Below are positions 1 to 14,079 of a stretch of 64,000 nucleotides of DNA, piece after piece. The DNA is from Syngnathus acus (lineage: Eukaryota; Chordata; Actinopteri; Syngnathiformes; Syngnathidae), in assembly GCF_901709675.1 (NCBI RefSeq), contig NC_051103.1, positions 5,751,501 through 5,815,500 on the forward strand. Reading direction: 5' to 3'. Position 1 is the first letter of the stretch; the number at the start of each line of letters is the position of its first letter. Below the pieces are notes generated by a model. It worked only from the letters and a program-made list of their open reading frames with translations, had not been told where the DNA came from and did no database searches. The translations under genes were made by a program, and so were the position numbers.

Positions 1-3000
1 CCCGGACTCTGTGGCTCTTTCTTGATGGTGACGGGCGGGCTGTGAAAGGCCACTGCTGTCAACGCACCGAAAAGACAAAAGACTCACAATTAGCACTAAA
101 AGAAGTTTTCTGTAGAAAGCAGTTGAGGCGTTCAAGTACTTTGACCATCTCGCATGTAACACAGTGCTTGCGTGTCTGTGTGTGTGTACATACAAAACAC
201 CAGGTCACATTCCAGGCCCCAAGTCTCCTCACTCGCTTTGAGTCTTGCAGACACAACAGTTAACTTCCTCAGTTAAACAAGTCTGCCACGAAAGCAAACG
301 TCACACCTGCGTGCCAGCTATGCACACACAAAAGGCGATGTCGCCACGATAGGGAAGCTTCACATTTGCGCCCTCAAACCAAGCTGTCAATCAAAAGGGA
401 AAGTTTTAGTGGGATGAGGGGGGGGTGTTCCTGGTGTAACTTTCTAACGCACCCCCCGCCCTTAAAGTAAAACATCCAAAGCGAAGCTTCAAGCTGTGCC
501 GAGGGCTGCTGTTTATTATGTGAGGGGAGGCTTTCGGCCTGAGACGTGTACAGGATGTTTTTCTGGTCCCGGTAGGGTAAACAGCAGCAGCTGTGCACTT
601 TCAGCTGGGGGAGGGGTGCATTCATTCATGTGTGTGTCTGGAATCTCTGTGGGCGTGTACCTGCGCCTGCGCGTGCGTGTGGGGTTGGCACGGATAATTG
701 CACGCTGCGCTTCATTCACAAAAGAAAAAAAACGGACGACCATGTGTGGCCCGAAAGTGAAAGGGCTTGATGACTTGACTTAGTTCCACTTGGAGAAGTC
801 GCAACCCTCGGCGTGTACACAAGTCGGCTTACAATTGGGGACAGGCTGGGGAGGGGGGGCGTACTTTTACATATGTAAATGTCTACTGCGGGAGAAAGGT
901 GATGGTCATGGCTGAGTGCTTTAGGAAGTGAAGGGATCATTACATCATAGAAGGGAGGGGGCTCCCCATTCAACACACACACACACACCCCAGCCAAGCC
1001 ACCCGGCACACAATGGCCCTCTCAGCTGAGGCACACTAGTGGGAATATATGTCCAGTGGATTCCTATGGGATTCCTAAAACACACACATACACACAGATG
1101 AGAGCGACTCACTCAAGATAAGATTCCGTGAAAGACAGCGGCCCGCAGGGACATGATGGAATTACACTTTTCATTTGGACTTGTTTTGTAATAATAGATG
1201 ATGATAAATTGGAGTCATAACTCTTTGACTCCCGGCTATTCCAAGAAAATATTTCGTAATGGTGAAACGTAATCTTAGCAATGTTGACTGTTAGTCCCTA
1301 AAATTAAACTGTTCCTTCTATGGCCCACTTGTGAGAAAAAAAAAAAAAAGTGGAGACAGAACTGGCTCTGGACAGGCTTAAACGGGATGTTTATGCAAAA
1401 CTTTGCCAAGTCCGCAACTCGCGGCGTCCTCGCCGGCAGTAACTCAACAGACATCGGGCCGGGTGTCAAACCTTGCGACTTAACTCCTTCTCGGGGGTTA
1501 TCCGCTTCTTTGCAAACATTTACCCCCTCCTCTCGCTCACCAAATGCCTTCGATCAATAAAGCCACTGAAGACGATTCCAGCGTGCTGCTTTTGAAAGGT
1601 TAAAAAGGAAGCTATCGATTGACAAGAACGGCTAATGACATTTGCAGCGCAACAAGCCAATCATTCAATATTTCATTGGAAGTTTTTGACACCGTCAAAC
1701 AGCAACAGAGACAGAATTATGCCACCAAAGAAAATCCAACACACCAAATCAATTAAAATGTAATCAATCTATTTCTGCTCCCAGGCTTTGTAAATCACAG
1801 CGAGACAGTGAGGAGGAAGCGAGGCAACAAAACGCCATCCGGGCCTGCGCTCGAGCGTGGAGCGTGCGCGAACATGTGCGCGACATGTGCGCTCTTCGCG
1901 GGTCGCCGCGTAATCAAAAAGCCGCTTGCGCTCGTCCTCGTCGTCATCCCGCCGGCGAATCCATTAGTGCTTTCCAATCCCATGTATGAATTTTTAATGG
2001 TATTGACGGGAAACGGGCCACTCGCACGGACGTCGCGCCTCGTTAAATGCAAAATGACGTATTATTAGGAGAAACACCTTGATGACATTTATTTACAATT
2101 TACCAGTGAGGGTCATTTTTTCCAACCTTACAAAATCAGCATTGTCAAGAATTGGAAAAACTGAGTCCTTGATGCTGAGGGCAAAATGGTTGGCTAACAG
2201 GATGTGACCGACGGCCGTCACAGGTTGCTGTGTTTTTCTGCAAATGTCACACTTTCACTTCCTTCTGTATGATAACCGCACTTCTTGTCTGCCAGGGTGA
2301 GAACCGACTTGTCCCGGAGTGTCGCCGGCGGCCCACATCAGTCAGCATGACAGCGAGTGGTGGGAGGTAGTTACTGTACTTGAAGTTTTTTTTTTTTGTA
2401 TTGTGTGTGTCTCTTTATCATCTCTACTTTTGCCAGCTCTGATTGGACTCCGTTATAAATTCTTATTTCTTTAGTAGAAAAGGAAAAGACGGTCTTGCAC
2501 TAAAGACAGCCATAAACCCCGCGAGCGCCAAAGAGCCTTGACGTGCCGCGTCAACGTTCTGACATGTTCTCCCCGCTGTCCACTTTACGTCCAAATGTGC
2601 CGCGTCGGCGCTTCTGACAAATGGTCATCGAGCCGCTGTAAATCTGCCGCTCACGTCGTAGGACGATACATCCTCGTCCCGGGACGCTCGGCGAGAGTGA
2701 CATCCCGCTATAAGCGAGGGCGGGATGTAATTAATCTGACACCATATTGACTCTTCACTCCCAATCCTCCACCTTCTCAATTTAGCTTAATGTTTAATGT
2801 CGCAATCGATATCGCCACACGTTACCGAGACGATATCGTGAACTCCCGCTGCTTAGTTTTATAAATATCGCACTGTAGCCTTAACGTAAGCTAGCTAACT
2901 AGCTGATGATGTTGGTTCATCATTTCATTGAGAAGACAATAAAGTAATAATCGGGTTTGGGCCTATCCACAAATGATGTCACAATTCTTGCTCATCCTCT

Positions 3001-4348
3001 TAACAACGCCCCGCCCCCTCTCAATATCACGATGGACATTTCTAAATGCTTCACGACACGTTTGACCCGCACGTGTCTTAACTCTTTTTCTTGGAGCTGA
3101 TTTATCTGCACTTTATCTCCATCAAGTCATCTATCAGTTGCTCTGCTGGGCGGGTGAGGATCGATACGCAACACTCTGCTACACCCCCGCCCCTCATTTC
3201 GAACCCCCACCAGCACGCCTATGGGCTTGTGTCAGCAGGTCAGCATGAATATAGAAGTTCCAGCAGGCAAATTTTCAAGAGAACATGACATAAAAAAAGC
3301 CGTAATGCCGTTTTAAAATAAAAAAATGGGCACAAAAACAAGCTAAGGTGTCGTAAATGAGGACTCGCTAACCTCAACTGGCTTTTCACAAGCGGCCCAT
3401 TCATAAAACCGCTGCTCCGTGTGACTTTGTGCCTGCGACTTGAGAGAACTCGAGCGTGCCAGAGGGAGGCGTCGCTCCTTTCTGGCAGGCACCTGACTGT
3501 TTTTGCTGTTGCGTAGCACCGCCTATTTTTGTGCTCCAAAATTCCTGGTTCTGAAAAGGAGCGCAAGGGGCTGCTTCCGCTGGCCTTCCTCGCCATTCAC
3601 TCCCGCGGCTCCTCGCTCGCTCTTGCGTCTTCTCCCTGAAAAGAAGCGCAAGCGGCGCTCGATGGCCGCAACTTCCTACGTAATTACTGCAAGGCACAAA
3701 ACCAAACAATCGTCCCATACAGCTCAGAAATCACTGGATTAGTTCACATCTTGGAACACTCAAACTCTGTGTGTGTGCGCGCATGTACTGTATGTGTGTG
3801 TGAAGGAGCAGAGACTTGAGCACACACAGGAAGGGAGGGAGGGTTTTGGAGTATCCACTTGGAAAGAAGTAGAAGGGCTGGAAAGGGGGGGGGGTGGCTA
3901 GAGTTTTTTTTTTATGAATGGAGAGCGAAGGAGCAAGCTGCTGAGAGGCACACTTCCTCTTACGCAGGCGGGGGGGAGAAAATTTATGAATGGCTCGCAT
4001 CGAGTGTAAACAAAAAAAGAAGGAGCTCTCGCCGTCTCAGTTGAATGCTGACTTGTGACCTCGGCACGCAACAATATTGACCACATGAGACTTTTTACTG
4101 CAGGAAAATATGACTGTGATTGTTTTGCCATATTTATGGACTTTGTGGCTTTAAGACAAAGATAATTAGCCCCAAGTGTTAAAACTGTCAAATATTTTTT
4201 CCGTATAACAATCACACCTTTGTTTGTGCCCACAGGGAAACAAGGCGCGGCGACATTTGGACCCGCTGTTAATGCACAAGATGCGAGACACCATTGACAT
4301 TTCCCCTGTTTGGTCTTGCGGAGCAGTTGAGAACTCCTAAATGTGACG

Positions 4349-4388
<40 letters not shown>

Positions 4389-7300
4389 CAGCCCGCGGAT
4401 AACATGCGCTTGTTAGCTAGGTCACAGCGAGATAAATTCAACAGATGTGCAGGTATTGCGCAATTCCTCAGCGTGACATTCCGTTGTGTTATTTAAGTGT
4501 TTTTTTTTTTTCCAAACTATGTCGGAGGCCACACCCGTGCAGGTAACAAGCCAGACGCAGTAAACCTGCTCGCCGGGGCGCCGTGTTGGTCCGCAGGCTT
4601 AATTATATACTCCAGCCAGACAGGATTAGAGTCTAGCTTGATGCTTTTATACACAAATGTATGCTAGTTTCAATAACAGGTGAGTCACCTGCACAGGTGT
4701 CTCTCAATTTCAACACTGGTTGAACTTTTAACTCCTGGCAGCGTCTCAAGACTGATCCCATTCGAAGCATTCAACATCGTAAGGCAACAATAGTAACAAA
4801 ACCATCGGCCTTTTGTACTGACTGAAAAAAGTTGCTTTCAGTGCCAAAATTCCAATCTGTCAAGTCGTCAAAAACATGAGGACAAAACTCTGCGTTCGCG
4901 TCGCTATAGTTTGCCGGTCAAAGTTGAAGAGTCGGAGTGACTATGAGCAGCAGGGACGCTGTCTGTCAACACAAAGCGACCCTTCGCCTTTAAATGAAGC
5001 GTCCGTCAATGCACAGCTCCCCCCCCCTGACCTCAAAATCACGGCGGGGTCAGCCGTTAGCATCGGGTCCGCACACGATTGGCCGACCGGGTCGGAAGGG
5101 GTTAAGTAGACATGACCCCTGCGCGCCCTCGGGTTCATCTGCACTTCCTCTTGCGCTTTGTGGCCTAATGGACGGCGACAATGTTGCGGGCGGGCATCTG
5201 TCATGCGGAGATCGTGACACATGCGGCTTGTGATGGCGCCGTGTTTACACACAAAAGACGGCGGGTAGGATGTCCTCGTGACCTCCCCGTCAAAGGCTGT
5301 CACTTCTTTCAAATTCCCACCAAGCTAAAGGTGGAAGTTGGTCACATCAAATTTAAAAAAAAAAATTTGTCTCAAGCATTAACTTTGCGGTTTGAAGCAA
5401 ATGCCCAAAAATTTGAGGAAGTTGAGTCAAATCATCACGTTGGTAAATTACGCAAGTCGTGAGTTGTCAAATCTTGCGTCGCCACTTACCACTTGAGTTA
5501 GCTAGCTTAGTTCCATAAAGACGCAGCATCCACATGAATGGATGTTTGCAGCCCACCTGGATCCCGAGCGCCATTGTTAATCAAAGGGAAGCGCATTCAA
5601 ATAGTTCGCTTTCCCTTTTTTTTACATCTTCCCGGTTTCCTGCGACGGAACCTCTAGGCTTTTCAAAAGCATGCAAATGGCGACCAGCGCGGCACAATAC
5701 CGAGGCCCTTTGGTGTCCTGGCTTTTGTCCGCCCGAGAGATTACAGTAAACCGCAGCTCACCCCGGACGATACGTTCCAGAGCCACTTGTGACAGGGAGA
5801 AAAATCCACAATCTCGAGACACCGTATAATTTCTTTTTTTCCATCATATTTATTTTAGTCACAGAGCCCCCGTTGACACCTCGGCCGGCCCGCGTGTGAC
5901 CCCGCCGTCCCGACAGCGGGCCAGAAACAACACGAGCATGTCTAGCGACATCAGATCATACGAGATAAACAATCAAACCTGCGGGGCTACGAAACCGGAA
6001 AACAATCTGATGGATAAAACCAGCTCCGAGAGGACAAAGAGAGTCAAAGCACTCACAGTTCTCCGAGTGGAAATCCGGAACAAACTGCTCGTCGCTGTCC
6101 GGAACCTGAGCTGGAAGTAGAAGAGAGGAAAGTAGCGTGTCAAACTTAAAAGAGGCATTGTCAGAGAAACAGACTTTTATGTGGACTTATTTCACAAAGA
6201 CTTTAAATTAAAACCACAACCCAGGCTTGAAAGCTTATTTTAAAAAGCCCCCCCCCCTCCTCCCACCTGTAAATGCAACGTAAAGTCACGTGACAAACTT
6301 TGTGACTATCTTAGCTCGTTGGTTCGAGAGCAGCAAACAACAGGCCCAGCGGGATGGTTGTGACCTCGGCAGCCCCCCCGCAGCGGCGCACTGTTGCTCA
6401 TTCCCAACCTGCATGTGCACGCGTCCAGCCAGCACAATGGTGAATGGACGGGGATCCCTAACGCCAGCCCACGGCACAATAGCGCCTGTCTGAGGCCGCT
6501 TGCACCTGGGCCGCCGCCTCTGACTGGACTCATTCACGTCCACCCGAGATGAATTTCATTCACTAATCGGCCGCTTTTGAAAAGGCCAACGGCGGCGGGG
6601 CATCGCTGATCGCATCAAGATGTCACCCCGTGCAAAAGCACAATTCTAAACTTTCCAAATTTCAACAGAAACCGAAGAATTAAGCTTTGATTTTTTTTTT
6701 TTATTCAGGCCCCAGTTCTAAAAACCTCCCCCTTATGTTTTATCCTTCATCCAGCGCCGATGCGGACACAGTCCAGACCACCGCCACTTGGCTAAACAAA
6801 GTCAACGCGACAGTGACAAGTGGCATCCGAGTCGATGCTTTGTCACGGCGCCTGGCACGTTTCCTCGCTCATTGAGCCAGAACAGATTTCTGCAGGGAAC
6901 ATAAACGGCTTCCCATGAGCAAATTTGTATTTTGTCCCTATTTTGGCTTATCATCAGTAGCGACCCAATGTCAACCCTCATGTGAAGATTGTAGAAATCG
7001 CAAGTCTAATTTCATTTCATGGAAACTGATAACCTCACTCAAGCCTGGTTTGGGGTTTCAAATTATTGACTTGTGTTGTCTCAGTCACATTAAATCCACC
7101 GTGCGAGCGCAAGACGGACAGCAGGCAGAAAAAGAGGAAATCGGATATTTAATCGAATTATTCACTTTTTTCTTGTCATCGTACTTCCCTTTACTGTAGT
7201 ACACCGAAAACCGGATGACACATTTTTTGTGGCGAGTTCCGACACACATCATTGATTTCTAATGTTATGTAGCATCCCGCGGCCTACTGCGACCTAATAA

Positions 7301-10300
7301 TTACAACATTAGTCGCTGAGTTGCTACTGTTTTGCTTTAGGGTTGGTTTGGATTGCGTTTTTTCGCGTGTATGTGCGTATCTTGCAGAGGTGGCGAAGAA
7401 GTGCTCCTTCTGTTGCGCCTCATGGCCCCCAGGTGGCAGCATAATAGACATTGAGAAACGCGAAAAGAAAAGTTTCACCACTGAATTTTCCATAGAGGAT
7501 AAAGGATATATGCCTGTGAGTATTGTCATGTTACTCAACTTTATTTATAGATCACTTTTGAAAATATCCGTTGAGGCGTATGTTGAGTTTAATTGTTAGG
7601 CCGTCTATGGCGTTAAGCATAACGCTAACTGACTGTTCGTCAAGCAAAGCCATTAGACAACAGCCAAGGTTTTAGATTTAGGTGGATACACTTGCAGGAA
7701 GTTTAAGATTCAAGTCAGCACAAGAAAGAAAGTGCGTTTTTAAATCAACACAGGCCAACAAACCTCCCCCGACCCCTCCCTCCTTGGTGGGAGTTTCTGG
7801 GCTTATAAACCCGAGGGCCTATATGACAAGACGCAACAAGCTTCCCCGACGCTCGCCATCCGCCGCTTCCGCTTTCCTCCTCATCACGGCCAAAAGGAAG
7901 AGCCAAAAATTATTTGAAAATCCCCCACCCAGCACTTGCCTTTGTGGTGTTTACAATCGGGGCAAAGTCCTGACAAGTGCAATCGCAGCCTCTCAAGTCT
8001 TTAATTAATGCGACAGGAAAAGGAGAAAGCTCAAGCCGCTATTTCAAGTTAAATAACATCTTTGCTGTGCTTCCGCTGGGATGTGACCACAAAAATAAGT
8101 CCATATGTCACATATTCGCCCAGGAAATTAACTTTATTATACATATTGACCTTGTGTTTCTATTTTTGACAAATGTCAAACTAAATTAAGTGACTTGCTG
8201 GCCTTACTTTTATTGTTTGCAACACGCAAATAATCAAACATTACGAATTCTAACGTTAAAACCAAAGCGTAAAATTAACAGTGCGTTTCCCTCAGACGTG
8301 ACGTCTCAGCCACTTTTTTGTTTTTTTAAACGACCTGACAATGACGTACCCGCACCGCTGTGCGGCCTTTTCACATGCGGCGTCAAAAGCGACAAGTTCA
8401 CTTCACACCGGCGTCCCGACACACACAAAAACAAAAGCACCGAGGCAATAAAAGTGCTACAATAGGTGGCTGGCTTTGTAGTTGAAGGTCCTAGTTGTCG
8501 TCACACTTAAGCATAGGAAAATAAAAGTCACCGCTCAAGAATTGAACATTTCTCATTCAGATTGAAAATTCATGACTCACTTGATTGTAGACAAATTTAA
8601 GTAGGCGTATGTACAGTAGAATTGAGATTTGGTTTGGGCTAAATTTTTTAAAGTTGGTCTCCCATTTGTAGCAACAATTATTTGATCACAAAAGGTGCAG
8701 CAACACACGTAGACAGGCAATATTAGATGATAATATTATCTGTGAACAAGTCACATTAGAGCGATGGTGAAACTCCTGTTTGCCGTGTCTGCATGACTTG
8801 GTTTTGGCTTGACTTTTCATGATTTTTAAATGTATTTTCATTGCTTTGCTAACTCTGTAAACTACCTAAAAAATAGATTGGTTAATAACTGTACTAAAAA
8901 AAAAATCCCATACAGAAGGATTTCCTGGAAGCGGTGTAGTATTTGTGTTTGGTTACTCGGCGCCACATGCGACGCAAGAAAGGCCAATCAATGTATTCCT
9001 ATTCCCACCACGGGGCAACACGCTGCTTTTATTTGTGAGCCCAAAGTGGAATAATGACTCCATTAGCGCTCACGTCATCAGGAGCAGCAGCGCCTCATGC
9101 CGGCTCTCCATGTTTGCTGGCATGAGCGAAACATGCCAGCAGGACCACGATCAATAAGCCAACATGGCTCCTACCTTCCATTCTCATCCGTATATTTTCT
9201 TTAATGGTGGCAGAAAAAAAAAGACAAAATGTGCATACCTTTCATTTGGAGTCGTTTAGCAAAACGTATAGCCTGCCCGTCGTCCATTTTAGCATTAAAG
9301 GAGCGCGTCTGTCTGATGAAATCAGAGCAACAGAAAAGTCAAAGTCCCTCAATGAGCATGCAAGGGTCTCTGGTGGCCAGCCAATCATAATAAAAATAAT
9401 AATCGACACACGTATGGACCATTTCCACTTTTCAATGTCGGAAACCCAGTAGAAACAAGTAACAAAGACTTATTAAACCACCATCCAAAGCACGTAAAGA
9501 GCACAAGCAAAGTTAAATTACGGCACCAAACGACAATTAAACGGCCTAAAAGACAAATAATAAACAAGAGTGACTCCTATGAGTCTGTTCCATGCTCATT
9601 ATGTGTCCTTGGCCAAAAACTGCCACTTTTTCTGTCTCAAAAAGAAAACGCAGACAACTCCAATCTCGTAAATGATCATTTCACAGCTTCTCGAAAACAG
9701 ATGTGAAGAAAATCTTACCTTCTGTCAGCCACGTCTCTTGCAGTTGGCTTAAATCCTGGAAGAGGTCTGCACAGAAGCAAGACACACACGTAAGGAAGGA
9801 AAACAATGACGTGCGTGTTCATTACTTTCAAATCAAGTGGACTTTACCTTCAGATTCTTGAGGGGGCAATTCTGTGTCCATGTATTTCCTTTTGGCGGCC
9901 ATCAACAGTCTATTTGGGGGCCCATTTCCTTGAGATTTCTGCACAGCAACGCATTTATTGACAAATGAATAGTCGGACACATGCAAGTCAAAATTATTTC
10001 GTTTGTAACTTTAGTGAGTCGAGAGGTGCGCGAAGTGAGCACGCGTTTTTTCTTTTTAGAGGGGGGGGGGTTTAAAAAAAAAAAAAAAAGAGGAAGAGAA
10101 GTGACCATTTGGCGCACGGCGCCAACACTATGAAATCTTTGACGAGGTGCTGTTGTAAGTTGAACAAAATTAATTACAAATAAAATAAGGACGCGTGTTC
10201 GCTTGCGAGCCCGAACTCGTCGTCGTGCACGCGCGTAAGAGACCAACAACAACCCCGCAATCGGCTCCGAAAGTCTGCGGTCGAGAAAAAAAAAAAAAGA

Positions 10301-10396
10301 AAAAAAAAAAAAAGGAAGTGCACGCGGAAGCATACGTACGTTTGCTAAAGTGAAAGGCACTTGCTGGTCCAAGTATGCATCCATGTTACGGTCCAT
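1..10396 (-). CDS. etv4: ETS transcription factor ETV4 (PEA3), 5' five coding exons, gene runs off the left edge
   Basis: PEA3-subfamily ETS activator, a nuclear effector of FGF/ERK signalling. Coding exons on the minus strand: 10340-10396, 9848-9938, 9719-9766, 6057-6110 and 1-52 (cut by the window edge). All junctions are GT-AG and phases agree. The first exon starts MDRNMDAYLDQQVPFTL, the DQQVP start typical of ETV1/4/5. The next exons give KSQGNGPPNRLL, then ESEDLFQDLSQLQETWLTEA, the acidic transactivation helix. After that come QVPDSDEQFVPDFHSENLAFHSP and a sumoylation-type IKKEP motif. The QVPDSDEQFVPDFHSENLAFHSP stretch fits ETV4 better than ETV1 or ETV5 from memory of the family. The ETS DNA-binding domain must lie left of the window. 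The intron between 6057 and 52 is about 6 kb, unusually long here, and I see no gene in it. The start is the first ATG of the open exon; a second in-frame ATG lies four codons later. Confidence 0.93.
4351..4386. repeat. (CA)n microsatellite
   Basis: An uninterrupted run of about 18 AC dinucleotides inside the long etv4 intron. It is the longest clean dinucleotide repeat in the left part of the window. Shorter CA/GT runs occur near 970-986 and 34488-34511. Confidence 0.95.
7426..7440 (+). promoter_or_regulatory. CTCF-like motif within a dispersed repeat (etv4 intron)
   Basis: CCCCCAGGTGGCAGC matches the core CTCF consensus CCASYAGRKGGC with one mismatch. It lies in a segment (about 7400-7600) that resembles 11480-11690: both have the motif, then GCA(G/T)(C/T)ATAAT, and about 70 bp later ATATATGCC(T/G)GTGAGTAT. 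The site is called from motif match only. Confidence 0.4.
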
Positions 10397-10466
10397 CCGT
10401 CAGCCGTCTGCGCTCATTTGGGCCCGAGCAGAGCGGACGGCCGCGCAGCCTGCAAAAGCCTGACGA

Positions 10467-10485
10467 GGGAGGGAGGGCGAGAGGG
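10467..10485 (+). promoter_or_regulatory. potential G-quadruplex tract upstream of etv4
   Basis: Four GGG runs at 10467-10469, 10471-10473, 10475-10477 and 10483-10485 satisfy the simple G3+N1-7 rule. They lie about 70-90 bp upstream of the etv4 start codon, inside a larger purine block that reaches about 10600. Structure and function are inferred from the pattern only. Confidence 0.45.
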
Positions 10486-11496
10486 AGGAAGAAGGGTGAG
10501 GAGGAGGGAGGGTGTGGGGGAGAATGGGGGATGCATGCATAATGAGCTCCATTCACAAAAAAAAAAAGAAAATAGGGGGGGGGGGCGCCGTGGGGGAAGT
10601 TATGGCGAGTGATTGCACAGCATGCTTATCTTGCCTTTTTGTGACAGTTTTAACACAATATTACTCTTAATCTTAATCCGTTTTTAAACGATCGTTGAAA
10701 AACAAATTTTACCTACTGTTTCTTTCTTTTTGTCCAAAGGAGCTTGCTGATTGGTGCATTTCCTCTTTCAGTGGCTCCGGTTTCAAGGCTTTTGTCAATG
10801 CTGCGACTTATGAATGAAGACGAAACCCCGCCCCTCAGCCATTCACAACGCTTCACGGGGGGAAAAAAAGAGGCGGGGCCAGACTCCCAGCAGCCAATCG
10901 GCGCCGCTGCAAAAGGACTCAAGGTTCGTGCAGGACTTTCCAGTTGTTTTTCATTCACCAAAAAGAGAGGAAAAAAAATCCCATTCACAAAAAAACCTGC
11001 CTTGGCTTGTTTTTCTTCTCGCTGTTTACCTCATCGCACTCCTCCGAGAGCTGGAAAAGTGGCGCTGAATGTGACGTCAATCAGCTTGGAGCTGCGCATT
11101 TTTGTGGTTTGAAAGTCCACAAGCGCACGGCCAGGACAAAGATCTTAGCCAGTTAGCACAACTTGAGTGGAAAAACACAAAGGTGAGAGTAGTCTCTAAA
11201 GCACTTTTTACACAGAGTGACGGAAACTCATCTTTTTCAAATAAATTACCTCACATGCATATGAAGGTGTGCAGATCGCTATTGACTTGTTTTGCTTGTC
11301 AAAGTTGGCTTTGACAAGAGTTCCTCTAACACATGCCATTAAAGAATTCAAGTTGTACCCCCCCCCCCAAAAAAAACCCACGAACCTTTCTAATGTGTTG
11401 CTAATAATTAATGTATGCAAAGTTGCAAACAGTTTTTACTTTTTTTGCTTCAGTTCCATGAACATGCTGCTGTTCCTTCCTCTGTGTACACCTTGA

Positions 11497-11510
11497 CCAC
11501 CTGGGGGCAG
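11497..11510 (+). promoter_or_regulatory. CTCF-like motif in the second copy of the dispersed repeat
   Basis: CCACCTGGGGGCAG matches the CTCF core with one mismatch. It is embedded in the same kind of repeat as the 7426-7440 site, in the same orientation. Confidence 0.4.
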
Positions 11511-13987
11511 TATAATGAAAACATATGGACATGGTCACAGCGCTGCAATAAACTGCAGTAATAGTTGTTCTTCACACTAGATGAAAATATATGCCGGTGA
11601 GTATTTTTCTATTATCTTTCTACATGTGTTACTTCACCATTTGTGTTCAAATATCCATTGCTTAAGGGGTTATGACGTTGCGACATTGATGTTTTGAAAT
11701 CGATTCAAATCAGAAATGTGATTTTGTCAGAAAAAAAATATGCAAACACGCATAAACTCTCCTGAATTTATATTTCCTGTACCAAAACCTTGTCGCGTGT
11801 TCCCATTTCTAAACGTCAGCTCTTGTTTTGGCTTACAAGAAACGACACGGTAATATTTTCAAGGCGCCATCAAATATTTACACCCAAAATGAAAGCCATC
11901 ACATGTGATTACAATACATGTCCGGAGGGGGAGAGAAAGAACTTTGAGTCATAGCACATGTCTTGGACGCACACGTGTTCTTCATCACGTCTCCCAATTG
12001 GAAACAAATGAGGTGGAGGCGATGTCGCGCGTCCGGCTAGCTCAGCAGAGACGTTAGCGCTCATTGGACGGACGGGCAGACAGACGAGAGACACTTTGTA
12101 CTCAGAGTGCTTATTGATTCAAGCGGGATGGATGGAGCGCCATTATGTCTGTTGATGGAGATAAATACGCCAGGAGTGAGCGACACAAGAAAAACCCAGC
12201 AGCAACCAAAAGAGCGGAGCGGTGACAGCACACGCAATTCGTGAAAATTGTACAATTGTGTAATAGGCCCAAGTGTCCAAGTACAATGTAACCTAAAAAT
12301 CCCTGGAAAGGGGCGCAAAGAATCACAAAATGAATTCGTTTGATTTTTTTTTTTTTTTTTTTTTCCTCCCCCTCCAGTTTCCCCTGTGGGTCTGCTGAAA
12401 GGATCCAGTGTATTCTTTTTGCCTGTCTGTGCGAGCAGGGGCTTATTCCGACAAACTTTTGTTCTCGAAACACATCCTAGAAAAACCACAATGTGTCCAG
12501 TACGCACCGGTTAACACGTTTTTTAAGCAAACACTCTCATGCGTTCGGGGAAGGTTTGTTTAGATGACGAGCCGCGGCGACTGGGAAATAATTTGCCGTG
12601 CAAACAGCGGCCGTGTGAACGGCCGAGTGGGACCGCGCATGCCCGCGAGTGCCCCGACACGCACAACTTTTCGTTCAAAATAACAACGGGCTAACCCCGA
12701 GCGCCCGTGCCGAGGCCCGAGGTGAAATGGTTCAGGTGTACCTAATATTGTGTCTGTTGCCATCGCTGTTTCACAAGTCTTACATTTAATTCCCTTCGGT
12801 CATTCCCAGAGTAGCGCCGGCGTTGCCGGGACGCCTCATTTGTGTCGAGGACAAATCAGCGCTGGCACGCTATGAGCCACCTGCGGCCCGGCCTGCTCGA
12901 ACCAGCACACTGGCTCGCTTGTTCCGGGGTGCGAGTCTTCTCAATCAGGTGAGCGCAAAAGCTTCGAGCTTTTACAGGCCTGCTTTGCACCCAAGAGACG
13001 AGGCCGCCGTGCAGCTGCGTCGCTCAGCTGCCAAACGCACAAAAGCACATTGAACAATTAACTTGCTTGTTGATTTTTCGGCGGGCTGGCATGTATTTGA
13101 CAGTTAGTTGTGGTTTGTGTTATGATAACAACAGTGGAAGGCTTCGGACCCGCCCACCTCTTTCTTGTTAATTGTGCAAGTAGTCACAGTGACACATATT
13201 TACGCCCTTTAAGTGGTTGTAAAAATAAAAAAGTCACTAAAGGCAACTGTTGTCGTGGGGGACATTGTCACTTTCAACAAGAAGGAGACAGAGAGGATCT
13301 TTGTTGATGTCTGCGTGTTATGCCATGACCCCCCCCTCCCTTCAATCCCCCCCCCTCCATTGTCACCCCACATGTTCTTTTAGACCTTGTTTAACGCATC
13401 ATGCTAATTTGCGTGTGGATACAAAATAAGCATGTCAATTATAGAACCGTAGTTGGTTGTCCCCAACCCCCCATCTTTCAGGGGTCCCGTCCTCCATCCG
13501 GGAGGCACCATCAAACCGTCCACTGTGGAGGATGACAAAGATGTCATTCACATATCCAACACAATGGCACGCCCGGATCACGAGTTGAAAACACATAAAT
13601 AGTGAGTTATTTTAGCCTTTTGGGAGCTGATCCAGGCTGGGGGGTGGAGGGATGGGGTCACACTCCTTTTTCAAAGTCTGTCCAAACAAGAGGGGGGGCT
13701 TGGACATTTAATTAGGGACTGTACTGTATCTTGGCTTGAAGGTTACAGTTAGTTGTAAAGGAATAAAATGCAAAACACAAAAATTATTTTTGTTTAAACA
13801 AACTTTTACATATTAAAACAACTTGATAAACTGTTTGCAATCAAGTTTGTAATGAACGAAATATTCTTCAGAATTTCCACAGTAACAAAACAGTTTTATT
13901 TTTAGGAAAGTGCAACATCAACAAACTCAATTCTCTCTTTTTGCTTTTGTTTGCACAAAATGCCAACTCTGTCTTGGCAGCGTGTTT

Positions 13988-14006
13988 GCTGCCATCTAGT
14001 GGCCAC
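13988..14006 (-). promoter_or_regulatory. CTCF-like motif, minus orientation
   Basis: The reverse complement reads CCACTAGATGGCAGC, a full match to the core consensus CCASYAGRKGGC. It forms one arm of an inverted repeat of about 23 bp whose other arm is the plus-oriented site at 14080-14095. It lies midway between etv4 and opn4. Confidence 0.6.
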
Positions 14007-14079
14007 AAAGCACAGCTACAGTTTAGCGGCTGTCACCACGTTGTCCGCACTGGAATTGCAAAATTGTATTTTGATACGT

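Noticed and set aside
2800-2880. A second copy of the hAT-type element (ATCGATATCGCC, GACGATATCGTGAAC)
   Set aside because: Short ATATCG-rich similarity only. Neither terminal TAGGGGTGTAA tip is present, so I could not support it as a copy.
12061-12507. Frames of 120-148 residues in the etv4-opn4 gap
   Set aside because: They contain poly-Lys runs from a T homopolymer and no recognisable domain or splice support.
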